64,000 bases of DNA, taken from NCBI RefSeq assembly GCF_016714285.1, contig NZ_JADJNN010000005.1, forward strand, positions 1-64,000. Reading direction: 5' to 3'. Source of the DNA: Nannocystis sp. (GTDB taxonomy: Bacteria; Myxococcota_A; Polyangia; Nannocystales; Nannocystaceae). The notes under the pieces are model-generated. The model did no database searches. It was not told the DNA's origin and was given only the letters and a program-made list of their open reading frames with translations. This document shows, in pieces, positions 32,597 to 41,219 of the stretch. Position numbers and translations under genes: made by a program. Each line of letters starts with the position of its first letter. The stretch's first letter is position 1.

Positions 32597-33397
32597 TCAG
32601 GCGTCAATCGCCGGACCCGTCGGTCCCGGCTCGCGCGCCAGCACCCCGGCGAGCCCGCGCTCGTTGAAGTCGCGGACGATCTGCTCGGTGCGCTCGATGA
32701 CGGCGCGCAGCTCGTCGTCGCTGAGGCCCGCGGTCTCGATCTGGGCGCCGACGTAGATCTGAATGTCGCTCGGCTTGAGCATCCAGCTGCCCTTGCGGTT
32801 GAGCTCGGACATGCCGCGCGTCGCCAGCGGGACTACCGGCAGGCCGGCCTCGCGGGCCATCAGGAACACGCCCTTCTTGAACGGCTGGACCTTGCCGTCG
32901 CGCGTGCGATGGGCCTCGGGGTAGGTGAGGATCGAGATGCCACGCGACGCGCGCTCGCGGGCCGCGTCCGCGACCTCCCGGTAACGGTTGGCCCCCGAGC
33001 GGACCGGGATGCCCTCCGCCAGCCACATGATCCACCCATACATGGGGATGTGGAACTGCCACGCGTTCATCAGCCCGCAAAACGGCTGCTTGATCGCCGC
33101 GCAGGCGGCGTGGGCGTCCATCAGGTTGACGTGGTTCTGGCAGAACACGCTGCAGCGACCGCGGACAAACGCCGGGTCGTAGATGATCGTCACCTTGCTC
33201 AGCGTGAAGCGCAAGCACACCGCCATGCCCGGAGCGCCGATGATGTCCTGGGTGTTGCGGCCCGGCATCGCCAGACGCACCACCGCCCAGGTCACCGAGA
33301 CGAGCCCCATCCAGGCGAAGCCCGCACCCCATACCCCGACGGTGTAGACCACCTGGGCGGTCTTGGCGGCGAGCTTCTTGACGAACTTGCGGAGCAT
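32597..33397 (-). CDS. 1-acyl-sn-glycerol-3-phosphate acyltransferase (PlsC family)
   Basis: Transfers an acyl chain to lysophosphatidate in phospholipid synthesis at the inner membrane. A 266-residue protein with one N-terminal membrane segment (VVYTVGVWGAGFAWMGLVSV), the catalytic NHxxxxD motif as CQNHVNLMDAHA, a second block GIPVRSGANRYREVADA, and the substrate-binding ILTYPEAHRTRDGKVQPFKK in place of the commoner FPEGTRS. VPVVPLA-type LPVVPLATRGMSELN closes the core. The ATG at 33397 follows GAGGT; the 46 upstream codons in frame are rejected as low-complexity. Confidence 0.85.
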   Translation of the reverse strand: MLRKFVKKLAAKTAQVVYTVGVWGAGFAWMGLVSVTWAVVRLAMPGRNTQDIIGAPGMAVCLRFTLSKVTIIYDPAFVRGRCSVFCQNHVNLMDAHAACAAIKQPFCGLMNAWQFHIPMYGWIMWLAEGIPVRSGANRYREVADAARERASRGISILTYPEAHRTRDGKVQPFKKGVFLMAREAGLPVVPLATRGMSELNRKGSWMLKPSDIQIYVGAQIETAGLSDDELRAVIERTEQIVRDFNERGLAGVLAREPGPTGPAIDA

Positions 33398-33623
33398 GAC
33401 GGTACCTCGCTGGCCGTGTCCCCGCGCTTCTAACACACGGACCCCGGGCTCGTCAGCGCCCGGGAGTCGCCCCGCGCAGGGCATCCGGGGCCCCGGCGGC
33501 CGCCAAGGCTCCCCGACGCGAGATCGTACTCTCATCTCGAGACGGCTGATCGCCCGCTCGACACCGCGGCGAGAGCTTCACTATTCTCCCAGGCTCGCGA
33601 CCCGGCCACCAGCACGCAAGATC

Positions 33624-34163
33624 ATGTCCGAAGCTCCCCCACGCAAGCTCCTACGCGCCGTCACCCCGATCGCAGCCGCGGTGTTCGCCGTGTCCGCGAC
33701 CACCGGCGTGCTGCTGTTCTTCCACCTCGGTGAGCGACTGATCAAGGAGCTGCACGAGTGGATCGGCCTCGCCTTCGTCGCCGCCGCCATCCTGCACATC
33801 ACCCGCAACGCGCGCGCCCTCGCCAGCTACGCGCGGCGGCCGACGCTGTGGATCGCGGCGGCGCTGGTCCTGGCGACCGCGGCGGCCTTCATCGTCCCGG
33901 CCCTCACTGCCCCCCAGAAGGAGGGCGGCGGCTCGCGGGCGCTCGCCAGCGTCGTCCTGCGCGCGCCGCTCGACGAGGTCGCCCCGCTCCTGGACACCAC
34001 CCCGGCCGCGCTCGTCGAGCGCCTCGGCGCCGCAGGCCTGACCGTCACATCGACCTCGGCCTCGCTCGCCGACCTCGCCGCGGCCTCCGGACGATCGCCG
34101 CGTGAGGTCCTCGATATCGCATTCGCAGGCCAGGAGCCGGCGCCCCCGCCCGCGGGCCGCTGA
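33624..34163 (+). CDS. DUF4405-like membrane protein
   Basis: A 179-residue membrane protein with three hydrophobic helices (TPIAAAVFAVSATTGVLLFF, LHEWIGLAFVAAAILHITRN, LWIAAALVLATAAAFIVPAL) and a soluble C-terminal part. The second helix carries two His in H(E)W...LHxxxN spacing, like the b-type-cytochrome-related DUF4405 domain, so heme or quinone contact is conceivable. The C-terminus (APLLDTTPAALVERLGAAGL) looks like a small helical DUF domain. A TATTCT box lies 36 bases before the ATG. Confidence 0.65.
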   Translation: MSEAPPRKLLRAVTPIAAAVFAVSATTGVLLFFHLGERLIKELHEWIGLAFVAAAILHITRNARALASYARRPTLWIAAALVLATAAAFIVPALTAPQKEGGGSRALASVVLRAPLDEVAPLLDTTPAALVERLGAAGLTVTSTSASLADLAAASGRSPREVLDIAFAGQEPAPPPAGR

Positions 34164-34239
34164 ACCTATCGTGGACGGCTCCACCAACTCGATCACCACA
34201 CCGACGCCGACTGGCTGCAGCTCAACGCTCCGGTTCCGA

Positions 34240-36111
34240 ATGAACATTAGCCACAAGCTGCTCCTCGACCGCCTCGCCGACGCGATAGCCAGCACCTGGC
34301 GCTGGCTCCCAGCCGCCGCGGTCCTCGGCTTCGCCCCCGGCTGGACCCTGTGGGCCCTGCTCCACACCGAGCTCGCCGCCCTCGCCGACAACAGCCTCGC
34401 CGCCGGGCCTCGCGTCGCCGCCGTCCGCTGGGGCCTCGCCTCCCTCCTGCTCCTGCTCGGCCTCTATCTCCTGCTCACCCGCCGCCGCAACGCCGAGCCC
34501 TTCGCCGCCCGGGCCGCCCGCTACAACCGCCGCCTCGCCCTCCTCGCCGGCGCCCCGCTGCTCGTCCTGCTCGCCGAGCCCGAGCTCGCCAACCGCCACG
34601 GCTTCGCCGCCCTGCTCACCTGCCTCGCCCTCGCCCTGCTCGCCGCCATCACGGCCGCCGCCTGGCGCCCAGCCACAGCTCCCGACCTCGCTCCCAACTC
34701 ACCCCCCAACGCGGCCCGCCCCCTCGCGGTCCTCGTCGCCCTCGCCACCCTCACCGTCGCCGGCCTGCTCGCCTATCTCGGCGTCATCCGCCACCACGCC
34801 CTCGTCAGCAACATCTTCGACCTCGGCATCTTCGAGAACATCCTGTGGCACACGATCCACGGCGACCTCCTCGGCACCAGCATCTTCAATAGTGGCACTT
34901 TTAATAGTGAGCACTTCGCCCCCCTGCTGCTCGCCCTCGCCCCGCTCTACGCGCTCGTCCCGCGCGCCGAGACCCTGATCGTCGCCCAGGCGCTGTGGCT
35001 GTGCTCCGCCACGATCCCGCTGTGGCGCTGGACCACCCGCAAGCACGGCAACCCGCCCCTCGCCGCCGCCCTCTGCCTCGCCTATCTCCTGTCCCCCTTC
35101 GTCCACTCGAACGCCCTGTGGGACTTCCACGACCTGAGCCTCGGCGTCCCGCTGGTCCTGTGGACATTGTGGGCCCTCGCCGCCGACCGACCGCGGATCT
35201 TGTGGCCCTGCGCCGCCGCCCTGCTGTTCGTCCGCGAGGAGATGGCCCTCGTCGCCCTCCTCCTCGGCCTCTACACAATCCTCGAGGGCGAGCGCCGCCG
35301 CGGCGCCCTGCTGCTGCTCGCGTCCCTGCTCTACTTCACCCTCGTCGCCACCGTCCTCGCCCCCCACGCCGGCCTCGGCGCCTACCCTCAATCGCTCCAC
35401 GGCAACCTCTCGCAATCTGCCAGCTACGGCGACCTCTCGGCGGTCATCCTCGGCGACCCGCTGTTCCTCCTGTTCGAGCTCCTGCGCTCCTCCAAGTTCG
35501 GCCTGCTCCTGGCCCTGCTCACCCCGCTCGCCCTCCTGCCCGCCCTCGGCGGCCGCATCCTCCTGCTGCTCGCCCCCGGCGTGGCGATCCTCGCCCTCAG
35601 CGCCAACAAGGCGGTCGCCCACCCCGGCTTCCACTACACGAGCTTCTTCCTGCCGATCGTGTTCGCCGCGGCCCCGCTCGGGCTGATCCGCCTCGAGCGC
35701 TGGCTCGCCCGCCCGCTCGCCCGCGAGGCCGCCGCGGCGATCGTCGTCGCCGCCCTCGCCTTCAACTGGAGCTTCGGCGCCCTCGGCCCCAGCACGGCCT
35801 TCCGCGCCGGCTTCTCCACCATCGCCTGGACCCTCAGCCCCGCCGAACGCGAGCGCCACGCCTGGCTCACCCAGCTCGCCGCCAGCCTCCCCCCGGACGC
35901 CTGCGTCGCCGCCACCGGCAAACCAGGCGCCCACCTGGCCGGCCGCCGCTGCCTGGTCCGCCTCGGCGACCGCGACGACGTCGACCTCGCCGTCATCCTC
36001 AGCTCCGAGTTAAACCCCCGCACCAGCGCCAGCCTCCGCGCCCTCGAGGCCAGCGGCCTGCGCCGCCAGAGCGAGGCCCACGGCATCGTCGTCCTCGCCC
36101 GCGACCCGTGA
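34240..36111 (+). CDS. DUF2079 polytopic membrane protein
   Basis: A 623-residue protein with about twelve helices. The DUF2079 signature is clear: DLGIFENILWHTIHGDLLGT followed by an F.SEHFAPLL block (SGTFNSEHFAPLLLALAPLY), HSNALWDFHDLSLGVPLVLW and RRGALLLLASLLYFTLVATV. The family resembles GT-C glycosyltransferases but its reaction is not established. The ATG at 34240 is taken as start because it precedes the first amphipathic segment; 46 upstream in-frame codons overlap the previous gene. The segment near 34888-34910 (AATAGTGGCACTTTTAATAG) is strikingly AT-rich for this genome. Confidence 0.82.
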   Translation: MNISHKLLLDRLADAIASTWRWLPAAAVLGFAPGWTLWALLHTELAALADNSLAAGPRVAAVRWGLASLLLLLGLYLLLTRRRNAEPFAARAARYNRRLALLAGAPLLVLLAEPELANRHGFAALLTCLALALLAAITAAAWRPATAPDLAPNSPPNAARPLAVLVALATLTVAGLLAYLGVIRHHALVSNIFDLGIFENILWHTIHGDLLGTSIFNSGTFNSEHFAPLLLALAPLYALVPRAETLIVAQALWLCSATIPLWRWTTRKHGNPPLAAALCLAYLLSPFVHSNALWDFHDLSLGVPLVLWTLWALAADRPRILWPCAAALLFVREEMALVALLLGLYTILEGERRRGALLLLASLLYFTLVATVLAPHAGLGAYPQSLHGNLSQSASYGDLSAVILGDPLFLLFELLRSSKFGLLLALLTPLALLPALGGRILLLLAPGVAILALSANKAVAHPGFHYTSFFLPIVFAAAPLGLIRLERWLARPLAREAAAAIVVAALAFNWSFGALGPSTAFRAGFSTIAWTLSPAERERHAWLTQLAASLPPDACVAATGKPGAHLAGRRCLVRLGDRDDVDLAVILSSELNPRTSASLRALEASGLRRQSEAHGIVVLARDP

Positions 36112-36120
36112 GCGGCTAGC

Positions 36121-36141
36121 AAGTCGGCGTCGCGCCGACTT
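36121..36141. terminator. Bidirectional hairpin terminator candidate
   Basis: AAGTCGGCG-TCG-CGCCGACTT, a perfect 9-bp stem between the convergent DUF2079 and esterase genes, with stops 10 and 14 bases away. The AA/TT ends give short U-tracts in both directions. Confidence 0.65.
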
Positions 36142-36154
36142 CCGCCACGGGCGG

Positions 36155-37240
36155 CTAAAACCCGCGAAAGAACTTCATCGTCTCCGCCGGGTAGTAGTCC
36201 GGCCGCTGATGCCCGAACGCCGCGTCATATCGACAGTAGCGGGTCGGCTGCGCGCACCCCGTGTATTCGACGCACTCCCCGGCCGCGGCGATCCCGAGGT
36301 CGACCGCCGCGTCCACGCCCACACAGCCGCGCTCCGTCAGCCAGAAGTCCCGACATTCATCGCCGAATTGGCCCGGGTAATCCTGCCACGTGAAATGGTC
36401 GTCCCCGGCGCCGAACATCGTCCACACCGCCGTCTCACCCGCGCAGCTGACCACGCCGCCGCCGGCCTCCTCGAACCAGTACGGCCGATTCGCCGCGACC
36501 GGCACCGAGGCACGGAAGCGATCGCCGAGGAAGCAGCTCACCACCATCGCCATGTCACCGCCCCAGCTGTGACCCGTGGCGAACACTCGACCAGTATCGA
36601 TGCAGTAATTATCCTCCATGTAATCGAGCAGCGCGCCGGTGAAGACGAGGTCCTGATCGCCGTCAGCGGGCGCAGCGTTGGGCCCGAGCACCCACCCGCC
36701 GAGCACGCCCCAGCCGGGAAAGTCGCGCCAGAGCGGGTCGGGATAGACGAAGATCTCGTCGTTCGCCGCCCCCTCCTCCAGATCGAGATACGGCTGGATC
36801 TGCTCGCCGACCCAGTCGGTGCCGGGATAGCCGAGGATGAGCCGGTGCGCCTGATCGGGATCGTAGTCGGCGGGCAGGCTCAGAAAGAAGCCCCGCGTCC
36901 CATCCCCCGCCGGCCCCGCGTCGATGCTGACCTGCACCCCGCCCGCCGCGTGCAGCGGCGGCTTGCCGCATCCCGCCGACATGCCCGGCTCCACGCCGCC
37001 CGTGCTCGAGGTCGGGCTGCCCGTGCCACCGGCGCTCCCCGTCGTCGCGCCCTCGCCCTCACTCGCGCCGGTTGCCCCACCCGTCGTCCGCTCGCCCGTC
37101 GCGCCGGAGCTCGGGCCACCCGTGCCACCGGTCTCGTCCCCCATCGTCGCCGACTCGCCGACCCCGTCCCTCGGCCCGCACGCGACGAGGCCGAGCGCCA
37201 CGAACACAACACTCCGGAGCCGGGCGATCGCGCGATCCAT
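36155..37240 (-). CDS. Secreted esterase lipoprotein (PHB-depolymerase/feruloyl-esterase type)
   Basis: A 361-residue alpha/beta hydrolase. DRAIARLRSVVFVALGLVAC is a lipoprotein signal (lipobox LVAC); residues 25-95 are a Gly/Thr/Ser linker. The hydrolase part has RGFFLSLPADYDPDQAHRLI, the nucleophile elbow VFATGHSWGGDMAMVVSC (Ser near residue 222), an acid candidate in FGAGDDHFTW, and His in AFGHQRPDYYPAETMKFF. This arrangement is that of LpqC/PHB-depolymerase-like and family CE1 esterases acting on extracellular polymers. A TAGGGT box is 5 bases before the ATG. Confidence 0.82.
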   Translation of the reverse strand: MDRAIARLRSVVFVALGLVACGPRDGVGESATMGDETGGTGGPSSGATGERTTGGATGASEGEGATTGSAGGTGSPTSSTGGVEPGMSAGCGKPPLHAAGGVQVSIDAGPAGDGTRGFFLSLPADYDPDQAHRLILGYPGTDWVGEQIQPYLDLEEGAANDEIFVYPDPLWRDFPGWGVLGGWVLGPNAAPADGDQDLVFTGALLDYMEDNYCIDTGRVFATGHSWGGDMAMVVSCFLGDRFRASVPVAANRPYWFEEAGGGVVSCAGETAVWTMFGAGDDHFTWQDYPGQFGDECRDFWLTERGCVGVDAAVDLGIAAAGECVEYTGCAQPTRYCRYDAAFGHQRPDYYPAETMKFFRGF

Positions 37241-37245
37241 GGCCC

Positions 37246-37251
37246 ACCCTA
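37246..37251 (-). promoter_or_regulatory. Start-proximal -10 box, TAGGGT
   Basis: TAGGGT on the minus strand, 5 bases before the ATG at 37240; the same hexamer precedes the genes starting at 44031 and 58556. Confidence 0.4.
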
Positions 37252-37399
37252 CACCGCCACTGCGGCCGCATGAAAGCACAAGCGCGCGCCACTGCGATCT
37301 GGCCCCAAACAGCCCGCAGCGGCCCCAAAACGCCAACCCACGGCGCCGCGACGATCGCCGCCGATCGACCGCGGGGGGGTCGGTACTTCACCAGGCGCC

Positions 37400-38956
37400 A
37401 TGACCCGCACCACGCTCCTCGTCCCCTGCATCGCCGCCCTCGCGGCCCTCCTCTCGGCCCCGCTCGCCCGCGCCGCCGCGCCCGCCGGAGCCGGCGCGGG
37501 GAGTTCCACCGCCGCCGCGACCAGCCCCGCGGCAGTCCCCGCGACCACCACCAGTCCCTCGGGACAGGTCCCCGCGGCCAGCACAGCCAGTCCCTCGGGA
37601 CATGTCCCCACGGACAGCTCAGCCCCCGCGCGCTGCCAGGACCGCCGCGACGTCACGTGGATCCGCCGCTGCCTGCCCGAGCGCAACACCTGGGAGCTCG
37701 GCCTCTTCGCCGGCGTCATCTTCCCGGCCGCCCACTCGCACGAGCTCTTCGACCCCTACAAGCAGCGCGACGCCCGGCGCATGGGCACCGACTTCTGGCG
37801 CCCCTACCAGACGGCGGCCCCCGCCTTCGGCCTGCGCGCCGCCTACTTCCCGCTGCGCTTCCTCGGCGGCGAGGTCGAGGCCGGCGTCATGCCGACCCGC
37901 GTCGTCGAGCAGGACGGCCCCGGCGCCCGCGCGACCCTGTTCAGCGCCCGGGCCCACTTCGTCGGCCAGATCCCGTTCTGGCGCGTCGTCCCCTTCATCG
38001 TGCTCGGCAGCGGCGGCATCGGCACCACCGGCGCCCTCGGCTACGACTTCGACCCGATGACCCACTTCGGCGCCGGCGTGAAAGTCCTGCTCGGCCAGCG
38101 CACCCTCGTGCGCCTCGACGTCCGCAACAACGTCGCCGCCCGCAAGGAGGTCGACGCCGGCGCCACCAGCTACCCCGAAATTCTCCTCGGCTTCTCGACC
38201 GTGCTCGGCCGCAGCGCCCCCAAGAAAACCCCCGCGAAGGACAGCGACGGCGACGGATTCCTCGACCGCAGCGACGCCTGCCCCTACGAGCCCGGCCGCG
38301 CCCCCGACGGCTGCCCCGAGCGCGACCGCGACGGCGACGGCTTCATGGACAGCCAGGACGCCTGCCCCGACGTCCCCGGCATCGCCCCCGACGGCTGCCC
38401 GGAGAAGGACCGCGACGGCGACGGCTTCCTCGACTCCGTCGACCGCTGCCCCGATGTCCCCGGCGTCGAACCCGACGGCTGCCCGATCCCCGACACGGAC
38501 AGGGATGGATACCTCGACAATGTCGACAAGTGCGTCGATCAGCCCGAGACCTGGAACGGCTTCGACGACCACGACGGCTGCCCCGACGTGGTCCCGCCCG
38601 CGGTCTTCAGGGGCACGGTGAAGGGCATCTACTTCGACCTCGACAAGGACACGATCAAGCCGCGCTCGCGCCCGGTGCTCGACCGCGCCGTCGAGGTGTT
38701 CACCAGCTTCCCCAACATCCGCGTCGAGATCTCCGGCCACACCGACAGCACCGGCTCCATCGCCCACAACCGCGACCTCTCGCGCCGCCGCGCCGAGGCC
38801 GTCAAGCGCTACCTCGTCGAGGCCGGCATCGACACCGCCCGCATCGAGACCCGCGGCGCCGGCCCCGACGAGCCGATCGACACCAACCGCACCCCCGCCG
38901 GCCGCGCCCACAACCGCCGCATCGAGTTCAACCTGATCGTCGATCGCCTGCCCTGA
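37400..38956 (+). CDS. OmpA-family protein with thrombospondin type-3 repeats
   Basis: A 518-residue outer-membrane protein. Signal peptide (LLVPCIAALAALLSAPLARA), a low-complexity segment, an eight-stranded-barrel-like region (80-270; WELGLFAGVIFPAAHSHELF), four to five Ca2+-binding TSP3 repeats (DSDGDGFLDRSDACPYEPG, DRDGDGFMDSQDACPDVPG) and a C-terminal OmpA domain binding peptidoglycan (IYFDLDKDTIKPRSRPVLDR, VEISGHTDSTGS, RRAEAVKRYL, RGAGPDEP). The low-complexity part contains two 36-base copies of palindrome units. A paralogue is encoded at 46170. Its stop abuts the convergent parA-like stop. Confidence 0.92.
   Translation: MTRTTLLVPCIAALAALLSAPLARAAAPAGAGAGSSTAAATSPAAVPATTTSPSGQVPAASTASPSGHVPTDSSAPARCQDRRDVTWIRRCLPERNTWELGLFAGVIFPAAHSHELFDPYKQRDARRMGTDFWRPYQTAAPAFGLRAAYFPLRFLGGEVEAGVMPTRVVEQDGPGARATLFSARAHFVGQIPFWRVVPFIVLGSGGIGTTGALGYDFDPMTHFGAGVKVLLGQRTLVRLDVRNNVAARKEVDAGATSYPEILLGFSTVLGRSAPKKTPAKDSDGDGFLDRSDACPYEPGRAPDGCPERDRDGDGFMDSQDACPDVPGIAPDGCPEKDRDGDGFLDSVDRCPDVPGVEPDGCPIPDTDRDGYLDNVDKCVDQPETWNGFDDHDGCPDVVPPAVFRGTVKGIYFDLDKDTIKPRSRPVLDRAVEVFTSFPNIRVEISGHTDSTGSIAHNRDLSRRRAEAVKRYLVEAGIDTARIETRGAGPDEPIDTNRTPAGRAHNRRIEFNLIVDRLP
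37553..37624. repeat. 36-bp tandem duplication of palindrome units in the OmpA gene
   Basis: Two 36-base copies starting at 37553 and 37589, each GTCC-CTCG-GGAC followed by a second GTCCCC half-site; the second copy keeps a full TGTCC-CCAC-GGACA. They encode SPSG(Q/H)VP repeats after the signal peptide. Confidence 0.85.
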
Positions 38957-39979
38957 TCACGCCGCATCGAGGCGCTGGAGCACCTTCTGGGCCAGCGCCT
39001 TGAACTCCGCCCGGGCCCGCTCCACCAATTGAAACTGCGTACCAAGCACCCCGTCCGCATGCTTGAGGTCGAAGATCGGCTTGCGCGCCGCCTGAGCCAA
39101 CGGCACCAGGCTGGCGAAGTGCCGCAGGTGACCGAGACAATGCGGATCCGCAGCCTGCCCAGGCGCGGGCTCACTCTCTTGACCGAGCACGAAACGACGA
39201 TAGTACGCTGGTATCTGCTCGGCCCAGCGAGAATATGCCTTGAGCGGCACCTCCTCGCGTGCGAGGTGTTGCTGCAGCACATAGCCGATCGGCTCCATGG
39301 CGTGTTCGCGCGGCGCACCTCGCCCGTCTCGCCGTCGCCCCGCGGTACGCGTCTGCGCCTGTTGGATGCGTATGCGCGCCTGCCCCCAGTCGTCCTTCCA
39401 ATCCCGCATCGCCTCCCCGACGTTCTCCAACCCGCGAAGGCTGAAGAGGTCGGGGGCCAATGGGATCAACACCGCGTCACAGGCCAGCAAGACCGCACGG
39501 TTGAGCGCCCCGAGGCTCGGGCCCACGTCGAAGAGCACGACATCGACATCGTGCTCGATCGCCAGCCCCTCGGCCAGCCGCTCAATCGCCGTCGTGACGA
39601 ACACCGCGGACTCAGCGTCGGTCGAGAAAACCTCAGGCCAAGCCTTCGCCAGTTTGCCCTCGAAGCGGCTCAGCGTCAGGTCCCCAGGCAAGATCGACAG
39701 ATGCTCCGCTAACTCGAGCAGCGCCGGCTTGTAGAGCTCTCCATTGCCAATCCGTACCCGCTCGACGCACGCTGCAACAGTGCGCCCCATGGACGCATCG
39801 CTCGCGAAAACTTCCTCAAGCTCCCCCTCCGTGAGCGCGAGCGCCGACAGATTACATTGAGGATCGCAGTCGATCAACACGACTTCTCGACCCTGCCGCG
39901 CCAACATGTGCCCCAGGTTGAACGTCATCGTCGTCTTGCCGACGCCACCCTTGTTATTGAACAACGCAAGCGACTTCAC
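38957..39979 (-). CDS. ParA-family ATPase
   Basis: A 340-residue cytoplasmic ATPase: SLALFNNKGGVGKTTMTFNL (deviant Walker A), VVLIDCDPQCNLSALAL (A'), and VDVVLFDVGPSLGALNRAVL (Walker B). A long C-terminal half (about 210-340) is unlike chromosomal ParA/Soj, and no parB or centromere-like repeats are nearby. GTG start in a 4-base overlap with the upstream AlbA_2 gene, so the pair is translationally coupled. The stop is back-to-back with the OmpA stop in the sequence TGATCA. Codon third positions are less G/C-biased than in neighbours, suggesting acquisition by transfer. Confidence 0.85.
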   Translation of the reverse strand: MKSLALFNNKGGVGKTTMTFNLGHMLARQGREVVLIDCDPQCNLSALALTEGELEEVFASDASMGRTVAACVERVRIGNGELYKPALLELAEHLSILPGDLTLSRFEGKLAKAWPEVFSTDAESAVFVTTAIERLAEGLAIEHDVDVVLFDVGPSLGALNRAVLLACDAVLIPLAPDLFSLRGLENVGEAMRDWKDDWGQARIRIQQAQTRTAGRRRDGRGAPREHAMEPIGYVLQQHLAREEVPLKAYSRWAEQIPAYYRRFVLGQESEPAPGQAADPHCLGHLRHFASLVPLAQAARKPIFDLKHADGVLGTQFQLVERARAEFKALAQKVLQRLDAA

Positions 39980-41172
39980 GGGCGCCTCCGAACCGTGATC
40001 GACGTAAAACCGTTCGTCTCGACCTCCAGCGGGGGATGCCCGCGGCGCTGGAGCAGCGCGCGTACACGCCGCAACCCCCGGCCCGCTCGCTCAACGTACC
40101 CGAGCTCCACCAATAGATTGGTGATCGATGGATTACGGTAATCGGAGTGCTCTCCGAGCTCGCCCTGCGAGGCCTGACCGAAGGGCCCGCCGGGGTTCGT
40201 CAGCACGATACGATCGCTGAACCACGCGATGCGAGATGGTGCGCGTGTGGCGGCGTAGTCGCGATGCTGCACCAGATTGCGCCCAAGCTCCTTGAGCGCA
40301 TCAAGCGGGTAGCTCGGAACAAACTCCGCGATCACCCCGCGCTCCGGCTGCGCCTCCTCGTCTACAAGCGCCCCGAGATACTCCCACAAGCCCTGCAACT
40401 GCGCCGGCAGAGGTCCGCCGAAGCGCTTACGGGCGATGATCTCGGCGTCATAGTCACTGCCACGAAAGCGCGTCACGTCGATCTCCGCTCCTGACAGGTA
40501 ACTCTGCGGGCTAAGCCCGTACACCAGCAAGCCCGCAATCGACGGCACGAATCCTGCCTGGCCTGGCACGCCCACCCCTTGCTGAATCAGCCATGGTTCG
40601 AATTCCAGGAACGAATCGAGATCGCCATCTTCGCTGCGAGCTGCGTGATAGCGCTGACGCAGCAACGCCTCGTCGAGGTCGTTCAGCCCCGTACCGTCCG
40701 CTGGCCGGACATCGAAAGGTCGGAGGTGAACCGGGCGACGCTCCTCCAGCCGTCGCAGGTCGCTGTCGCTCGCACGTTGTGTCGTCGTGCCCTTGCGAAC
40801 CCACGCAGTACCGTTCACCTTCACGACCGGCGGCACCTCGTGGGGCGCGACCGCGATTATGAAGATCGTATGCCCCTGATGCTCCTCCACGTGAATCGAG
40901 CAGCTCGGGTGCGGGATAATCTGTGTTGAGCTCAGCATACTCGCTAGCGCCTTTTGGGCGTCATCCGCTGACTTGGCGCTGTCGTAGCTCCCCGTTGCCC
41001 CGCCATGATCATCGACGCCCACGACCAAAAAGCTCGACCTGCCGCTCCCGCCGAGGTCATTAGCGAAAGCACAAACGGCCTGCAAGATCTCGCTTCGGTC
41101 CTTGTGCGAGCTCTTCCGCTCGACGTGAGGACCCTCGCCGCGATGGATCTCGTCGTGGTCTTCTGGCCGCAT
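39976..41172 (-). CDS. AlbA_2 (Schlafen-type) ATP-binding protein, RecG-like C-terminus
   Basis: A 398-residue protein. Residues 1-130 are an AlbA_2/Schlafen-like domain: GEGPHVERKSSHKDRSEILQ, AVCAFANDLGGSGRSSFLVV then GVDDHGG, and WVRKGTTTQRASD. Residues 280-395 match the HATPase_c_4 module of 'putative transcriptional regulator / RecG-like' proteins: LKELGRNLVQHRDYAATRAP, FSDRIVLTNPGGPFG, RNPSITNLLVELGYVERAGR. Such proteins occur in defence and mobile islands. The ATG at 41172 is preferred over a codon 17 residues upstream that overlaps the preceding gene. It is the first gene of a coupled pair with the ParA-like ATPase. Confidence 0.82.
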   Translation of the reverse strand: MRPEDHDEIHRGEGPHVERKSSHKDRSEILQAVCAFANDLGGSGRSSFLVVGVDDHGGATGSYDSAKSADDAQKALASMLSSTQIIPHPSCSIHVEEHQGHTIFIIAVAPHEVPPVVKVNGTAWVRKGTTTQRASDSDLRRLEERRPVHLRPFDVRPADGTGLNDLDEALLRQRYHAARSEDGDLDSFLEFEPWLIQQGVGVPGQAGFVPSIAGLLVYGLSPQSYLSGAEIDVTRFRGSDYDAEIIARKRFGGPLPAQLQGLWEYLGALVDEEAQPERGVIAEFVPSYPLDALKELGRNLVQHRDYAATRAPSRIAWFSDRIVLTNPGGPFGQASQGELGEHSDYRNPSITNLLVELGYVERAGRGLRRVRALLQRRGHPPLEVETNGFTSITVRRRP

Positions 41173-41219
41173 CGCGACAGCATCGTTACCATGCCGACGG
41201 GCTGCGGCCAAGCCCGCCC

